Assembly: GCF_000716435.1 (NCBI RefSeq)
Contig: NZ_JNWO01000001.1
Location: 62,001-126,000, forward strand
Origin: Streptomyces xylophagus
GTDB lineage: Bacteria > Actinomycetota > Actinomycetes > Streptomycetales > Streptomycetaceae
Direction of reading: 5' to 3'
Length of the DNA stretch: 64,000 bases
Part shown: piece by piece, positions 34,971-43,989 of the stretch
How the letters are laid out: each line of letters begins with the position of its first letter
Position numbering within the stretch: position 1 is the first letter of the stretch
Position numbers and translations under genes: made by a program
The notes under the pieces: generated by a model
The model's input: the letters and a program-made list of their open reading frames with translations, nothing else
Told to the model about the DNA's origin: nothing
The model's database searches: none

Positions 34971-36041
34971 TCACGCGTCCCGTGGTCCCGAGCTCTCCCG
35001 GAGGACGAGGGTGGGTTCGGCCGGTACCGGCGCGATTTCCTGCTGATCGGTGTCGAGTTGGGCGCGCAGCAGCCCGAACGCGGCGCGGCCCAGCCCGTGG
35101 AAGTCCATGCGGACGGTGGTGAGCGACGGGGTGACGAAACCGGAGTGCGGGGCGTCGTCGAAGCCGATGACGCTGACGTCCTCCGGGACCCGCCGGCCCG
35201 CGTGATGCAGGGCCCGCAGCACACCCAGGGCCAGGTCGTCGTTGCCGCACAGGATCGCGGTGACGTCCTTGTTCCGGGCCAGCTTCTTCCCGGCCTCGTA
35301 TCCGGCCTGGGCGTCCCAGCCCTTGCCGGAGGTCGGGGGAGGGGCGACACCGGCGGCTTCCAGGGCCTGGCGCCAGCCCTCGGCTCGGGGGCCCGCCAGG
35401 CGCCGGGTTCCGGTCGAGGCGGGGATCGCTACGTAGTGGACGGTCTTGTGCCCGAGCGACAGCAGGTGCTCGGTGGCGGCACGGGCCGCCTCGCGGTCGT
35501 CGGCCCACACCGCAGGGCGACTTGGTGTCCGGCCCGGCCGTGGCGCTTCGACCAGCGCCGCGCACGGTACATGCGCCGGTACGCGGTCCAGGGCCGCGGC
35601 ACCGATCGCGTCGAAGCCGATGACCACCACGCCGCCACCCGTGTCGGCGGCCGCGGCGATCGTACGGTCCAGATCGTCCTCGGGGGTCACGACCCGTACG
35701 CCGAGCGCGTATCCGGCGGCGCGGGACGCCTCCTCCAGGCCCTGCAGGGTGGCCGCGTAGCCGTAGAGGACGGTGTTCGAGGTGATGACCGTGACCGATC
35801 GGGTGACCCCGCTGGCCAGGGCGAACGCGGTGGCGTTGCGCCGGAAGCCCAGGGCCTGGATGGCGGCGTCGACGCGCTTGCGGGTCTCCTCCTTGACGTT
35901 CGGGTGGCCGTTGATGACCCGCGAAACGGTCTGGTAGGAGACGCCTGCGGCAGCCGCTACGTCGCGGATACTGGCGGCTTTCTGCGGCCCCTGAGGGGGG
36001 TCGCCGTGGCCGCCGGAGCTTGTGTGACCGGTCACATCCAT
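34971..36041 (-). CDS. LacI-family transcriptional regulator
   Basis: 356 residues. The N-terminal HTH is ASIRDVAAAAGVSYQTVSRVINGHPNVKEETRKRVDAAIQALGFRRN with the hinge helix after it. The effector domain shows ILCGNDDLALGVLRALHHAGRRVPEDVSVIGFDDAP and TPSLTTVRMDFHGLGRAAF. It is the evident local regulator of the importer/hydrolase genes downstream and of the divergent alpha-galactosidase. ATG 36041 is used because the HTH begins 24 codons later. Two GTGANCGGTCAC-like palindromes overlap its start, implying autoregulation. Inducer probably the imported disaccharide or arabinose; not visible from sequence. Confidence 0.9.
   Translation of the reverse strand: MDVTGHTSSGGHGDPPQGPQKAASIRDVAAAAGVSYQTVSRVINGHPNVKEETRKRVDAAIQALGFRRNATAFALASGVTRSVTVITSNTVLYGYAATLQGLEEASRAAGYALGVRVVTPEDDLDRTIAAAADTGGGVVVIGFDAIGAAALDRVPAHVPCAALVEAPRPGRTPSRPAVWADDREAARAATEHLLSLGHKTVHYVAIPASTGTRRLAGPRAEGWRQALEAAGVAPPPTSGKGWDAQAGYEAGKKLARNKDVTAILCGNDDLALGVLRALHHAGRRVPEDVSVIGFDDAPHSGFVTPSLTTVRMDFHGLGRAAFGLLRAQLDTDQQEIAPVPAEPTLVLRESSGPRDA
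36023..36036. promoter_or_regulatory. LacI-type operator 1
   Basis: Perfect 14-bp palindrome tgtgaccggtcaca inside the first codons of the LacI gene, 26-28 bp from the second copy. Confidence 0.6.
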
Positions 36042-36048
36042 GCGAGGA

Positions 36049-36064
36049 TTGTGAGCGGTCACAA
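36049..36064. promoter_or_regulatory. LacI-type operator 2
   Basis: ttgtgagcggtcacaa: 6-bp arms ttgtga/tcacaa around a gcgg centre, same core as the copy at 36023. It lies in the spacer between the LacI gene and the divergent GH36 gene. Confidence 0.6.
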
Positions 36065-36207
36065 CGTGGGCGTCAAGAGACCGTAACTGGGGATTTACCT
36101 TTCGAACACGTCGGCCGGAGCGGGGAGATCCCGTCCGCCGAGTGAGAAGCCCCAGTTCAGCGCCTGTACGAGAGCCGCAGGACCGAACTGTCCCAGAAGG
36201 GGAAATT

Positions 36208-38328
36208 GTGTTGACCAGTGTCGTCGAAACAGCCGAGAGGTCCCGTATCTGGTCGCACCCGGAGCTCGGGTTGCACGCCGTTCTGGACGCCAACGGGTCG
36301 GTGAGACTGGGGAATCCCGGCCAGGACTGGGACCGTCTGGTACCCCTCGTCGAGGTCACCGCGACCGGCCACGGGCGCCTGTGGTCGGGGGAGCGTTTCA
36401 TCGAGACGGCCATCGGCGAGCGCCTGGCCTATCGCGGCCATGACACGCAGACCTTGCGGGACGGCGGCCTGGAGCGTACGACGATCCGGCTCGCGGACCC
36501 GGTGACCGGGCTGGCCGCCGAGGTCACCCTGGAGGCGAGCCCCGGCGCGACCTTCCTGCGCTCACGGGTACGGCTGGTCAACGAGGGCGTCGGTCCACTC
36601 CGGTTGGAGAGCGTGACGACGCTGACCCTCGGCGGGATCTCGGACGCCGGCGCCGGCCTTGACGGACTGACCCTGCACTGGGCGGACAACGACTGGCTCG
36701 CCGAATGCCGTTGGCGGCAGGCCGAATTCCGGGACCAGGTCGTCCCGTTGAGCCGGTTCGCCCACGGGCACGAAGGGCGCGGGTGCTTCGAGCGCTATTC
36801 GCAAGGGAGTTGGTCGACCGGCCGGCACCTCCCGGTCGCCGCGCTCTCCGACCGCGACGGCAACGCCTGGCTCTGGCAGATCGAGTCCAGCGCGGGCTGG
36901 CGCTTCGAGACCGGCGAACGCGAAGGGGCCGCCTACGTCGCCCTGTTCGGACCCGACGACGCCCACCACCAGTGGCACCAGAACCTCGCCCCCGGCGAGG
37001 AGTTCCACACCGTCCCCGCCGTCCTCGTCCGCACGGATTCCGGCGGTCTGGACACCGCGTTCGCGACCCTCACGGACTACCGCCGGGGCATCCGCCGCGA
37101 CCACCCCGACCACCGCGAACTCCCGGTGATCTACAACGACTACATGAACACCCTGATGGGCGACCCCACCACCGAACGGCTCCTGCCGCTGATCGAGTCG
37201 GCGGCGACCGCCGGCGCCGAGGTGTTCGTCATCGACGCGGGCTGGTACGACGACGACGCCCAGGGCTGGTGGGACTCCGTCGGCGCGTGGGAGGCCGCCC
37301 CCAACCGCTTCCCGGGCGGCATCCAGGAAGTCCTGGACGCCATCAGGAAGCACGGTATGACCCCGGGCCTCTGGCTCGAACCCGAAGTCGTGGGCGTACG
37401 CAGCCCGTTGGCGCAGAGCCTGCCGCCCGAGGCGTTCTTCCGGCGCGGCGGCGTCCGCGTCACGGAACACGGTCGCCACCACCTGGACCTGCGCCACCCG
37501 GCCGCCCGCGCCCACCTCGACGACGTGGTGGACCGGCTGGTCGGCGAGTGGGGCGTCGGCTATCTGAAGCTCGACTACAACATCAACATCGGCCCCGGCA
37601 CGGAGAACGGGACCGAGAGCGCGGGCGCGGGACTGCTCGGCCACCACCGGGCCCACCTCGACTGGATGGGCGGACTCCTCGCCAGGCATCCCCAACTCGT
37701 CCTGGAGAACTGCGGATCGGGCGGCCTGCGCATGGACTACGCCCAACTGGCCGTGGCCCAGCTCCAGTCCACCAGTGACCAGCAGGACCCGCTGCGCTAC
37801 CCGCCCATCGCCGCCGCGGCCGCCACCGGCGCGACACCCGAACAGGCCGCCGTGTGGGCGTACCCCCAGCCGGACCAGGGCCTCGACGAGATCGCCTTCA
37901 CCCTCACCGGCCCGCTCCTCGGCCGGATCCACCTCTCGGGCTTCCTCAACCTCATGAGCGACGAGCAGTTCGACCTCGTCCGCTCGGCGATCTCCGTCTA
38001 CAAGGATCTCCGGCCGGAGATCGCCACCGCGCACCCCTTCTGGCCGCTGGGCCTTCCCGGCTGGGACGACGAGTGGATCGCCCATGGACTGCGGGGCTCG
38101 AAGGCCTCGTATGTCATGGTCTGGAGGCGGGAGTCGGACGCCCTTGGCCTCGCGGACACCGACCGCACGCTGACTGTCCCCCACCTGCGCGGCGCCCATG
38201 TCCACCCCACGGTGGTGTATCCGGCGACCGCGGATGCCGGTGCCGAGTGGGACGCGGGCGAGGGGCGGCTCCGTGTGTCGCTGCCCCGGGCCGACACCGC
38301 GGTCCTTGTCCGGTTGAGCGCCGGCTGA
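36208..38328 (+). CDS. Cytoplasmic GH36 alpha-galactosidase
   Basis: 706 residues without signal peptide. The N-terminal beta-supersandwich (to about 310) leads to the barrel with VFVIDAGWYDD and GLWLEPEVV. Nucleophile Asp456 is in YLKLDYNIN and acid/base Asp524 in STSDQQDPLRYPP, the GH36/clan GH-D signatures. It would remove alpha-galactosyl residues from imported oligosaccharides. GTG 36208 has AAGGGGA 6 nt upstream. It is divergent from the LacI gene across two operators. Its intracellular location next to an importer and araBAD suggests the substrate is a small disaccharide such as Gal-alpha-1,3-Ara. Confidence 0.88.
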   Translation: MLTSVVETAERSRIWSHPELGLHAVLDANGSVRLGNPGQDWDRLVPLVEVTATGHGRLWSGERFIETAIGERLAYRGHDTQTLRDGGLERTTIRLADPVTGLAAEVTLEASPGATFLRSRVRLVNEGVGPLRLESVTTLTLGGISDAGAGLDGLTLHWADNDWLAECRWRQAEFRDQVVPLSRFAHGHEGRGCFERYSQGSWSTGRHLPVAALSDRDGNAWLWQIESSAGWRFETGEREGAAYVALFGPDDAHHQWHQNLAPGEEFHTVPAVLVRTDSGGLDTAFATLTDYRRGIRRDHPDHRELPVIYNDYMNTLMGDPTTERLLPLIESAATAGAEVFVIDAGWYDDDAQGWWDSVGAWEAAPNRFPGGIQEVLDAIRKHGMTPGLWLEPEVVGVRSPLAQSLPPEAFFRRGGVRVTEHGRHHLDLRHPAARAHLDDVVDRLVGEWGVGYLKLDYNINIGPGTENGTESAGAGLLGHHRAHLDWMGGLLARHPQLVLENCGSGGLRMDYAQLAVAQLQSTSDQQDPLRYPPIAAAAATGATPEQAAVWAYPQPDQGLDEIAFTLTGPLLGRIHLSGFLNLMSDEQFDLVRSAISVYKDLRPEIATAHPFWPLGLPGWDDEWIAHGLRGSKASYVMVWRRESDALGLADTDRTLTVPHLRGAHVHPTVVYPATADAGAEWDAGEGRLRVSLPRADTAVLVRLSAG

Positions 38329-38552
38329 GCCCTGGCTCGTCGTCCTCGCGGTGCACGGCTGATCCACGGGTGATCGTCAGGAGGCAGACTCTGCGCATAT
38401 TCCGTCAGATATGCTCCTTCACCTGGCAATGCCGGGCTAAAGGTGTTTCGTCCGCGTCCCGCCCATAGAGTTCTTGAAGTCCATGCGCGGCGAGGCCATG
38501 GCGGGCAGCGGGCGTACCACTTTCGGAGGCGGGACCGATTGGGCAGGTATCC

Positions 38553-40877
38553 GTGACAAGGGCGCACACCGGCCCACCCGTCAGGACGTCTTCCTTCGTC
38601 GGTCGGCGTCAGGAGACCGCCGAAGTCAAACGCCTGGTGTCCGCCCACCGGTTGGTGAGTCTGACCGGGACGGCCGGTGTGGGCAAGACCAGGCTGGTGC
38701 TGCACGCCGTGCCCCGGCTGGCGCGGGGGTTCGTCGACGGGGTGCACATCGTCCAGCTGGCCGGTGTGCGGGACGCCTCGCTGGTGCCGTTCGCCCTGAT
38801 CGAGGCGTTCAACATCCGTGACGTGTCGGGCCGTTCGCCGGTGCGGGTCCTCGTCGACCATCTCCAGGACCGGGAGTTGCTCCTGGTCCTGGACAACTGC
38901 GAACACCTGGCGGACGCGTGCGCACGGCTCGTCGAGGTGCTGCTCGCGGAGGCCGCGGGGGTGCGCGTGCTGGCCACCAGCAGACATCCGCTGGTCGTGC
39001 CCGCCCAACACGTCCTGGAAGTACAGCCGTTGGCGACTCCCACCCCGGGCGAGCCGCTCCCCCCGAAACCCGCGCTGGAGTACCCGGCACTGGCCCTGTT
39101 CGCCGACCGGGCCGCGGCCGTGCTGCCCGGGTTCTCGCTCACCGCGGCCAACCAGGACGCGGTGGCCGCCCTGTGCCAGCGGCTGGACGGACTGCCGCTC
39201 GCGATCGAACTGGCGGCGGTACGGATGCGCGCCCTCGGAGTGCAGCAGCTGCTCGAACGGCTCGACCGCCGCTACCGGTTGCTGGCCGACAGAGCGGACA
39301 ACGACGGCAGTGAGGACGCCCTGCCCCGGCACCGCACCCTGCGCGCGGCCGTCGACTGGAGCCATGACCTGTGCACCCCCGAGGAACAGTCGGTGTGGGC
39401 GCGTGCCTCCGTCTTCGCCGGGAGCTTCGACCTGGGCGCGGCGGAGGAGGTCTGTGCCGGGCCCGGCCTCGACCGTGACGAGCTGGTGGACGCCGTCGCC
39501 GGCCTGGTGGACAAGTCGCTGCTGGTCCGGGACGGCGACGCCGTCCACGCCCGGTACCGGATGCTGGAGTCGATCCGGCAGTACGGGCTCGACCGGCTCC
39601 GCGAGGACGGCGCCGACGCGGAGGAGACGGCCCGGCGCCGGGTGCGGGACTGGTGCCTGGACTTCGTCGAGGAGTGCGAGCGCCGCTGGTTCGGCCCCGA
39701 CCAGCCGGAGTTGGTACGGCGGCTGCACGCGGAGTCGGACCTTATCCGCTCGGCGTTCGAGTTCTGCCTGCACACCCCGGGCGAACTGCGGGCCGGGCTG
39801 AAGATCGCCGGGCATCTGTGGTTCTTCTGGTTCGCGACCGGTGCCCTGGTCGAGGGCAGGTACTGGCTGGAGCGACTCCTCGCCGCCGCTCCCGAGCCGT
39901 CCGTCGCACGGGCGCGGGCACTGTGGGCCCTGGCCCTGATGCTGCTGAGCCAGGGCAACGCCGTCAGAGGGGCACCCCTCGCCGAGGAGGCCCGCGAACT
40001 GGCCCTGCGGCTCGGCGCCGAGGCCGAAGTGGCGCACAGCTTCTTCGGCCGGGGCGGCGCCCGTCTGATCAGCGGAGACTACGACCGGGCCCGCGAGGTG
40101 TACGAGGAGGCGCTCTCCCGGCCGCCGCGCGAGGGCGAGTCGATGAGCCTGGTCGGCTTCAAGCACGTCGAACTGGCCCATGTCCTCGCCATCCAGGGCG
40201 AGTACGACCGCGCCATGGCCCTGTGCGAGGAGTTCCGGCAGATCTGCGTGGCCCACGGCGAACAGTGGGTCCACTCCTACCTGTTGCGCATCCTAGCCTT
40301 CGCCGAGTGGGCCAAGGGTGACCAGGTGTCGGCCAGGATCCACGCCCGGGAGTGCCTGCGGCTCAAGCGGGCCGTCGGCGACGTGTTCGGCACCGGTATG
40401 ACGCTGGAACTCCTCGCCGCCGTCCACGCGCGCGACGGCGAGGGCCGGTCCGCCGCGGTGCTGCTGGGCGCCGCCAAACGGATCTGGCAGGACGCCCACG
40501 TCGCCCTGGACCGCACTCCGTCCCACGGCCCGGTGCGCACCGAGGCCGAGGAAGGCGCCCGCGCGCTGCTGGGCGACGCGTTCAAGAACGCCTACCGCGA
40601 AGGCCTCGAACTCAGCCTGGACGACGCGGTGGGCTACGCGCTGGGCGAGCGCGAGTCGCCCGCCCGCCAGGTGCTCGACAGCCCGCTCACCCGCCGCGAG
40701 ACGGAGGTCGCCGAACTGATCGCGGAAGGGCTCACCAACCAGCAGATCGCCGACCGGCTGGTGGTCGCGCTGCGGACGGCGGAGGGCCATGTCGAGCGCA
40801 TCCTCAGCAAGTTGGGCTTCACCTCCCGCAGCCAGGTCGCCGTCTGGGCCGAGGCGCGTCGGGCCATGCGCCCCTGA
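38553..40877 (+). CDS. LuxR-family regulator with N-terminal NTPase domain
   Basis: 774 residues. The P-loop is LTGTAGVGKTRLVLHA (about 38-53) and Walker B is LLLVLDNCEHLAD, followed by NB-ARC features (ATSRHPL, LDGLPLAIELAAVRMR) and a helical TPR-like middle. The C-terminus is a LuxR HTH (LTRRETEVAELIAEGLTNQQIADRLVVALRTAEGHVERILSKLG). This is the STAND-class regulator layout common in streptomycetes. GTG 38553 begins 224 bp after the GH36 stop. Next downstream is the MEDS/anti-sigma-like gene, a possible target or partner. Confidence 0.85.
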   Translation: MTRAHTGPPVRTSSFVGRRQETAEVKRLVSAHRLVSLTGTAGVGKTRLVLHAVPRLARGFVDGVHIVQLAGVRDASLVPFALIEAFNIRDVSGRSPVRVLVDHLQDRELLLVLDNCEHLADACARLVEVLLAEAAGVRVLATSRHPLVVPAQHVLEVQPLATPTPGEPLPPKPALEYPALALFADRAAAVLPGFSLTAANQDAVAALCQRLDGLPLAIELAAVRMRALGVQQLLERLDRRYRLLADRADNDGSEDALPRHRTLRAAVDWSHDLCTPEEQSVWARASVFAGSFDLGAAEEVCAGPGLDRDELVDAVAGLVDKSLLVRDGDAVHARYRMLESIRQYGLDRLREDGADAEETARRRVRDWCLDFVEECERRWFGPDQPELVRRLHAESDLIRSAFEFCLHTPGELRAGLKIAGHLWFFWFATGALVEGRYWLERLLAAAPEPSVARARALWALALMLLSQGNAVRGAPLAEEARELALRLGAEAEVAHSFFGRGGARLISGDYDRAREVYEEALSRPPREGESMSLVGFKHVELAHVLAIQGEYDRAMALCEEFRQICVAHGEQWVHSYLLRILAFAEWAKGDQVSARIHARECLRLKRAVGDVFGTGMTLELLAAVHARDGEGRSAAVLLGAAKRIWQDAHVALDRTPSHGPVRTEAEEGARALLGDAFKNAYREGLELSLDDAVGYALGERESPARQVLDSPLTRRETEVAELIAEGLTNQQIADRLVVALRTAEGHVERILSKLGFTSRSQVAVWAEARRAMRP

Positions 40878-40887
40878 CGCCGTGGAA

Positions 40888-40923
40888 CCGCGCACAACGA
40901 ACGAGCCGCGTACAACGAACGAA
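40888..40923 (+). repeat. Tandem 18-bp repeat before MEDS gene
   Basis: ccgcgcacaacgaacgag is repeated at once as ccgcgtacaacgaacgaa (2 differences), in the 61-bp gap between the LuxR gene stop and ATG 40939. It could be a regulator site or simple slippage. Confidence 0.55.
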
Positions 40924-40938
40924 GGGAAAGGCAGACAG

Positions 40939-41907
40939 ATGGACCAACGAGCCCCCGTCCCACCGGTCAAGCATCACGCCGGCATCCACTCGTCCGACGA
41001 GGAGTTCCTGGCGGTGGTGGTGCCGTTCCTCAGGGAGGCCATCGCCGACGCCGATGAACCGGACCCGGTGGCCATCACCACCGCGCGCAAACTCGACCTG
41101 CTGCGGGACGCGCTCGGCCCGGACGCCCGCCAGGTCGACTTCCGCGACTCCGCGCGGTGGTACCGCGGAAGCCCCGCGAACAGCATGGCCACCGCCCTCG
41201 ACTACTACGTCACCCACGCGAACCCCGAGGGCCGCCTCCACATGACGGGCGAGCCCGTCTGGGACGGCCGCTCGCCACGCCAGATCCCCGAGTGGAAGCG
41301 CTACGAGGCCCTCGCCACCGAACTCTTCACCGGCGCCCCGCCCGACCTGATGTGCCTCTACGACACCCGGACCGCACCGCCCGACGTCGTCGACGCCGCC
41401 CGGCACACCCACCCCACGGAACTGAACCGGCACGGCATCCGACCCAGCCCCCTCTTCACGGAACCCGCCGTCTACGCCACCCGGGGCCTCGGCCCGCTGC
41501 CCGCGCCGCCGCAGGACGCGGTCGGGGTCGGCCTCGACGGAGACCTGACCGCCGGACACCGGTTCGCGGCGGACCAGGCGCGGGCCCGCGGCATGGCACC
41601 GGGCGCGGCGGCCCGCTTCGGGCAGGCCGTGTCGGGCGCCACGCGCTACGCGGCATCCCAGGGCTGCGACCGCGCACACCTGCGGCTGTGGTCGACCCGG
41701 CAACGCATCGTCTGCGAACTGCGCACCCCGCGTGGCCGTATCACCGACCCCTTCCTCGGCTTCCGGCCGCCAGGCCCCGAACTGCGGCCGGAGGACGGGC
41801 TCTGGCACACCCGCCAGGTCTGCGAGTTCGTGGACATGAGGTCCGGCGACGAGGCACAGGAAGGCTGGACCATCCGTATGGAGACGGACCTCGTCACGGC
41901 AGGTTGA
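40939..41907 (+). CDS. MEDS-domain anti-sigma/RsbA-like regulatory protein
   Basis: 322 residues. The N-terminal 190 residues look like a MEDS sensory domain (HHAGIHSSDEEFLAVVVPFLREAI, then MCLYDTRTAPPDVVDAARHTHPTEL). The C-terminal 110 residues are a weak GHKL ATPase-like region (AAARFGQAVSGATRYAASQGCDRAHLRLW). Proteins of this layout act as anti-sigma or sensor proteins in Streptomyces signalling. AAAGG precedes ATG 40939. It probably forms a pair with the ATPase-domain protein at 42051. Confidence 0.65.
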   Translation: MDQRAPVPPVKHHAGIHSSDEEFLAVVVPFLREAIADADEPDPVAITTARKLDLLRDALGPDARQVDFRDSARWYRGSPANSMATALDYYVTHANPEGRLHMTGEPVWDGRSPRQIPEWKRYEALATELFTGAPPDLMCLYDTRTAPPDVVDAARHTHPTELNRHGIRPSPLFTEPAVYATRGLGPLPAPPQDAVGVGLDGDLTAGHRFAADQARARGMAPGAAARFGQAVSGATRYAASQGCDRAHLRLWSTRQRIVCELRTPRGRITDPFLGFRPPGPELRPEDGLWHTRQVCEFVDMRSGDEAQEGWTIRMETDLVTAG

Positions 41908-41976
41908 CGAACCGGCCCGCGGATTCGGGTAGTTCCCCCCGCGCCCCGAAGGGCACCGCGGACGCATGGTGGATAC

Positions 41977-42006
41977 GAGGCCGGGACCCTTGGCGGACCC
42001 GGCCTC
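41977..42006 (+). terminator. Hairpin between MEDS and RsbW-like genes
   Basis: Perfect 9-bp arms gaggccggg / cccggcctc with a 12-nt loop, 70 bp after the MEDS gene stop. Confidence 0.45.
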
Positions 42007-42050
42007 GGACCGCACGAACCGAACGCCTCAGGGGCCGAAGGGAAACGACC

Positions 42051-43070
42051 ATGCCGAACGACCGTCCACGCGGCCTGCCGACCGTGGGCGACGGCTGCAC
42101 CACGATCCTGGGCCCGGGAAAGTCCTCGGTCCGCCAGGCCAGGGAACTCGTCCGCAAGCGGCTTGCCGAGTACGGCCTCCAGAGCCTGGTGGACGTCGCC
42201 GAACTGCTGGTCAGCGAACTCGCCACCAACGCGGTCGTGCACGCCGGCGGCCGCTACCGGCTCACCCTGTCCCTGGACGTCGGCGTACTGCGCTGCGAGG
42301 TGGCGGACGAGCGGCGCCACCTTCCCCGACCGCCGCACCGGCAGCTCGACAGCGACCAGAACCCCGACGCCGACAGCGAGAACGGCCGCGGCCTCTTCCT
42401 GGTCGACGCACTCGCCCACCGCTGGGGCAGCCGCCTCGTCGAGGAGGGCAAGGAAGTCTGGTTCGAGCTGGAACTCGACGCAGCGGACGGCACGGACGAC
42501 TCGGTCGAGGCGGACGCGCGCACCCCCGCACAAGCCCGGCCGCGACCGGAGCAGTCCACCGATCGCACCGAGCCGCACCACGAGCGAGTGGACCACCGCT
42601 ACAGCCCCGACGGTGATCGCACCGACGACCTCGGACTGATCGGCAGGTGCCACCGACGACACCAGCCGACCGAGCCCTACAGCACCGGTCCCCGGGGCGC
42701 ATGCTCGTCCCGTGGCGGTACGGCCCCGTCCGCTCCGTCCGTGACCAGTCGCGTCGGCAGCCACCAGGCCGCCGCGCACACGCACACGCCGAGCCAGCCG
42801 GCGGCGAAGAGCCAGCCGCCGAGCACATCGGTGAACCAGTGCACGCCCAGATACACGCGGGTCAGTCCGACCAGCGCGCCCCAGCAGCCGACGGCCAGGC
42901 AGAGCGCCGTTCTCCCGTGCGGGGCGCGCACGCGTATCGCGAGGATCACCAGTCCGGCGGTGAGCGCGGCCGTGGTGGTGTGGCCGGAGGGGAAGGCCCA
43001 GCCCGAGGCGTGTCCGGCCCAGTCGCCCAGCGACGGGCGGGGGCGCGCGATCAGTTCCATCACGCCGTAG
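42051..43070 (+). CDS. RsbW-like ATP-binding protein with antisense-overlapping C-terminal extension
   Basis: The first 145 residues are a single GHKL ATPase domain: SLVDVAELLVSELATNAVVHAGG (N-box), LRCEVADERR (G1) and DSENGRGLFLVDALAHRWG (G2), typical of Streptomyces anti-sigma/SpoIIAB-like proteins that usually end soon after WFELEL. Here no stop follows, and the frame runs another 190 low-complexity codons to TGA 43070, overlapping the convergent PAP2 gene by 394 bp. The extension has no recognisable fold, so a lost stop codon or late frameshift near 42490-42660 is likely. Start ATG 42051 with AAGGGAAA upstream. Confidence 0.6.
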   Translation: MPNDRPRGLPTVGDGCTTILGPGKSSVRQARELVRKRLAEYGLQSLVDVAELLVSELATNAVVHAGGRYRLTLSLDVGVLRCEVADERRHLPRPPHRQLDSDQNPDADSENGRGLFLVDALAHRWGSRLVEEGKEVWFELELDAADGTDDSVEADARTPAQARPRPEQSTDRTEPHHERVDHRYSPDGDRTDDLGLIGRCHRRHQPTEPYSTGPRGACSSRGGTAPSAPSVTSRVGSHQAAAHTHTPSQPAAKSQPPSTSVNQCTPRYTRVSPTSAPQQPTARQSAVLPCGARTRIARITSPAVSAAVVVWPEGKAQPEACPAQSPSDGRGRAISSITP

Positions 43071-43387
43071 CGCAGGCCCTGGCCTGAGGCGAGGCAGGCC
43101 GGGGCCAGGGTCGCGGCGAGCAGGCGTTGGCGTGCGGTGCGGCCGGTGAGGAGTGCGGCGAGGACGACGAGCGCGTACGGGATGACGCCCGTGCCGGTCG
43201 CGGTCAGTCCGCGGGCCACCGCCAGTGCCATGTCCGGGCGGTGTGCGACGGACCAGGACAGCGCGTCCTCGTCCGTGAACAGCGGAGCGCCCTCGTGCCC
43301 GATCACGACCAGGCTCAGCACGCCGAACGCGGTCCAGGCGCCGAGGCCCGTGCTGCCCGCCAACTCGGCGATGTCCTTGCGGTTCAT
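42677..43387 (-). CDS. PAP2-family membrane phosphatase 1
   Basis: 236 residues, about six helices. The phosphatase signature is split normally: a basic motif RYGVMELIARPRPSLGD, then FPSGHTTTAALT, then RVYLGVHWFTDVLGGW. Such enzymes dephosphorylate undecaprenyl pyrophosphate or other lipid phosphates on the outer face. ATG 43387 overlaps the stop of the preceding PAP2 gene (ATGA). Its 3' part is overlapped by the RsbW-like frame from the other strand. Confidence 0.85.
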   Translation of the reverse strand: MNRKDIAELAGSTGLGAWTAFGVLSLVVIGHEGAPLFTDEDALSWSVAHRPDMALAVARGLTATGTGVIPYALVVLAALLTGRTARQRLLAATLAPACLASGQGLRYGVMELIARPRPSLGDWAGHASGWAFPSGHTTTAALTAGLVILAIRVRAPHGRTALCLAVGCWGALVGLTRVYLGVHWFTDVLGGWLFAAGWLGVCVCAAAWWLPTRLVTDGADGAVPPRDEHAPRGPVL

Positions 43388-43989
43388 GACATCAGCAGCG
43401 GTCGCAGCCGGGTGGCCGTGATCCGGTTTGTCAGGGACTCCGGCCACCGCTTCAGCAGCACCATGGCGCCCAGTGCGAGGAGCGCGCCGACCACTACGCC
43501 CGCCACGACGTCGTGCGGATAGTGGACCCCGACCCAGACCCGGGAGACCGCCATCGCGAGCGCCGCCACGACCGCGACGGCACCGAGCCGGCGGGAGACG
43601 AAGAACAGGGCGACGGCAGCCGCCGCGGCGATGGTCGCGTGGTTGCTCGGGAAGGACCAGTCGCCCCGCACCGGACACGCCTCCAGCGTGACCACCCGCA
43701 GGGTCTGACAGGGCCGGTTCTCCCGCACCGCCAGCTTGAGCAGGGAGTCGATGCCGTACGCGGCCACCACGACCAATGGCACGGCCAGCGCCGTCACCGC
43801 CGACTCGGCACCGACCCGGCGGGCCCGCCACCAGCCGACGACCATCAGCATGGCGAACACCGCGAGCCCGTACGTCGACCAGGCCGAGACCGTGGTGTCC
43901 AGCCAACTCGGCGCGTGCTGGGCGGAGTTGACCACATCCGTGTATTCCTCGCCGTCGATCGACGAACCCTGGAACGCGACGAGGATCAT
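43384..43989 (-). CDS. PAP2-family membrane phosphatase 2
   Basis: 201 residues. Motifs LKLAVRENRPCQ, FPSNHATIAAAAA and SRVWVGVHYPHDVVAG define the PAP2/BcrC-like phosphatase. The pair of PAP2 genes downstream of a DedA protein suggests a role in undecaprenyl-phosphate regeneration. Start ATG 43989 overlaps the DedA stop (ATGA). The longer open frame upstream belongs to the shadow of the DedA gene. Confidence 0.85.
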   Translation of the reverse strand: MILVAFQGSSIDGEEYTDVVNSAQHAPSWLDTTVSAWSTYGLAVFAMLMVVGWWRARRVGAESAVTALAVPLVVVAAYGIDSLLKLAVRENRPCQTLRVVTLEACPVRGDWSFPSNHATIAAAAAVALFFVSRRLGAVAVVAALAMAVSRVWVGVHYPHDVVAGVVVGALLALGAMVLLKRWPESLTNRITATRLRPLLMS

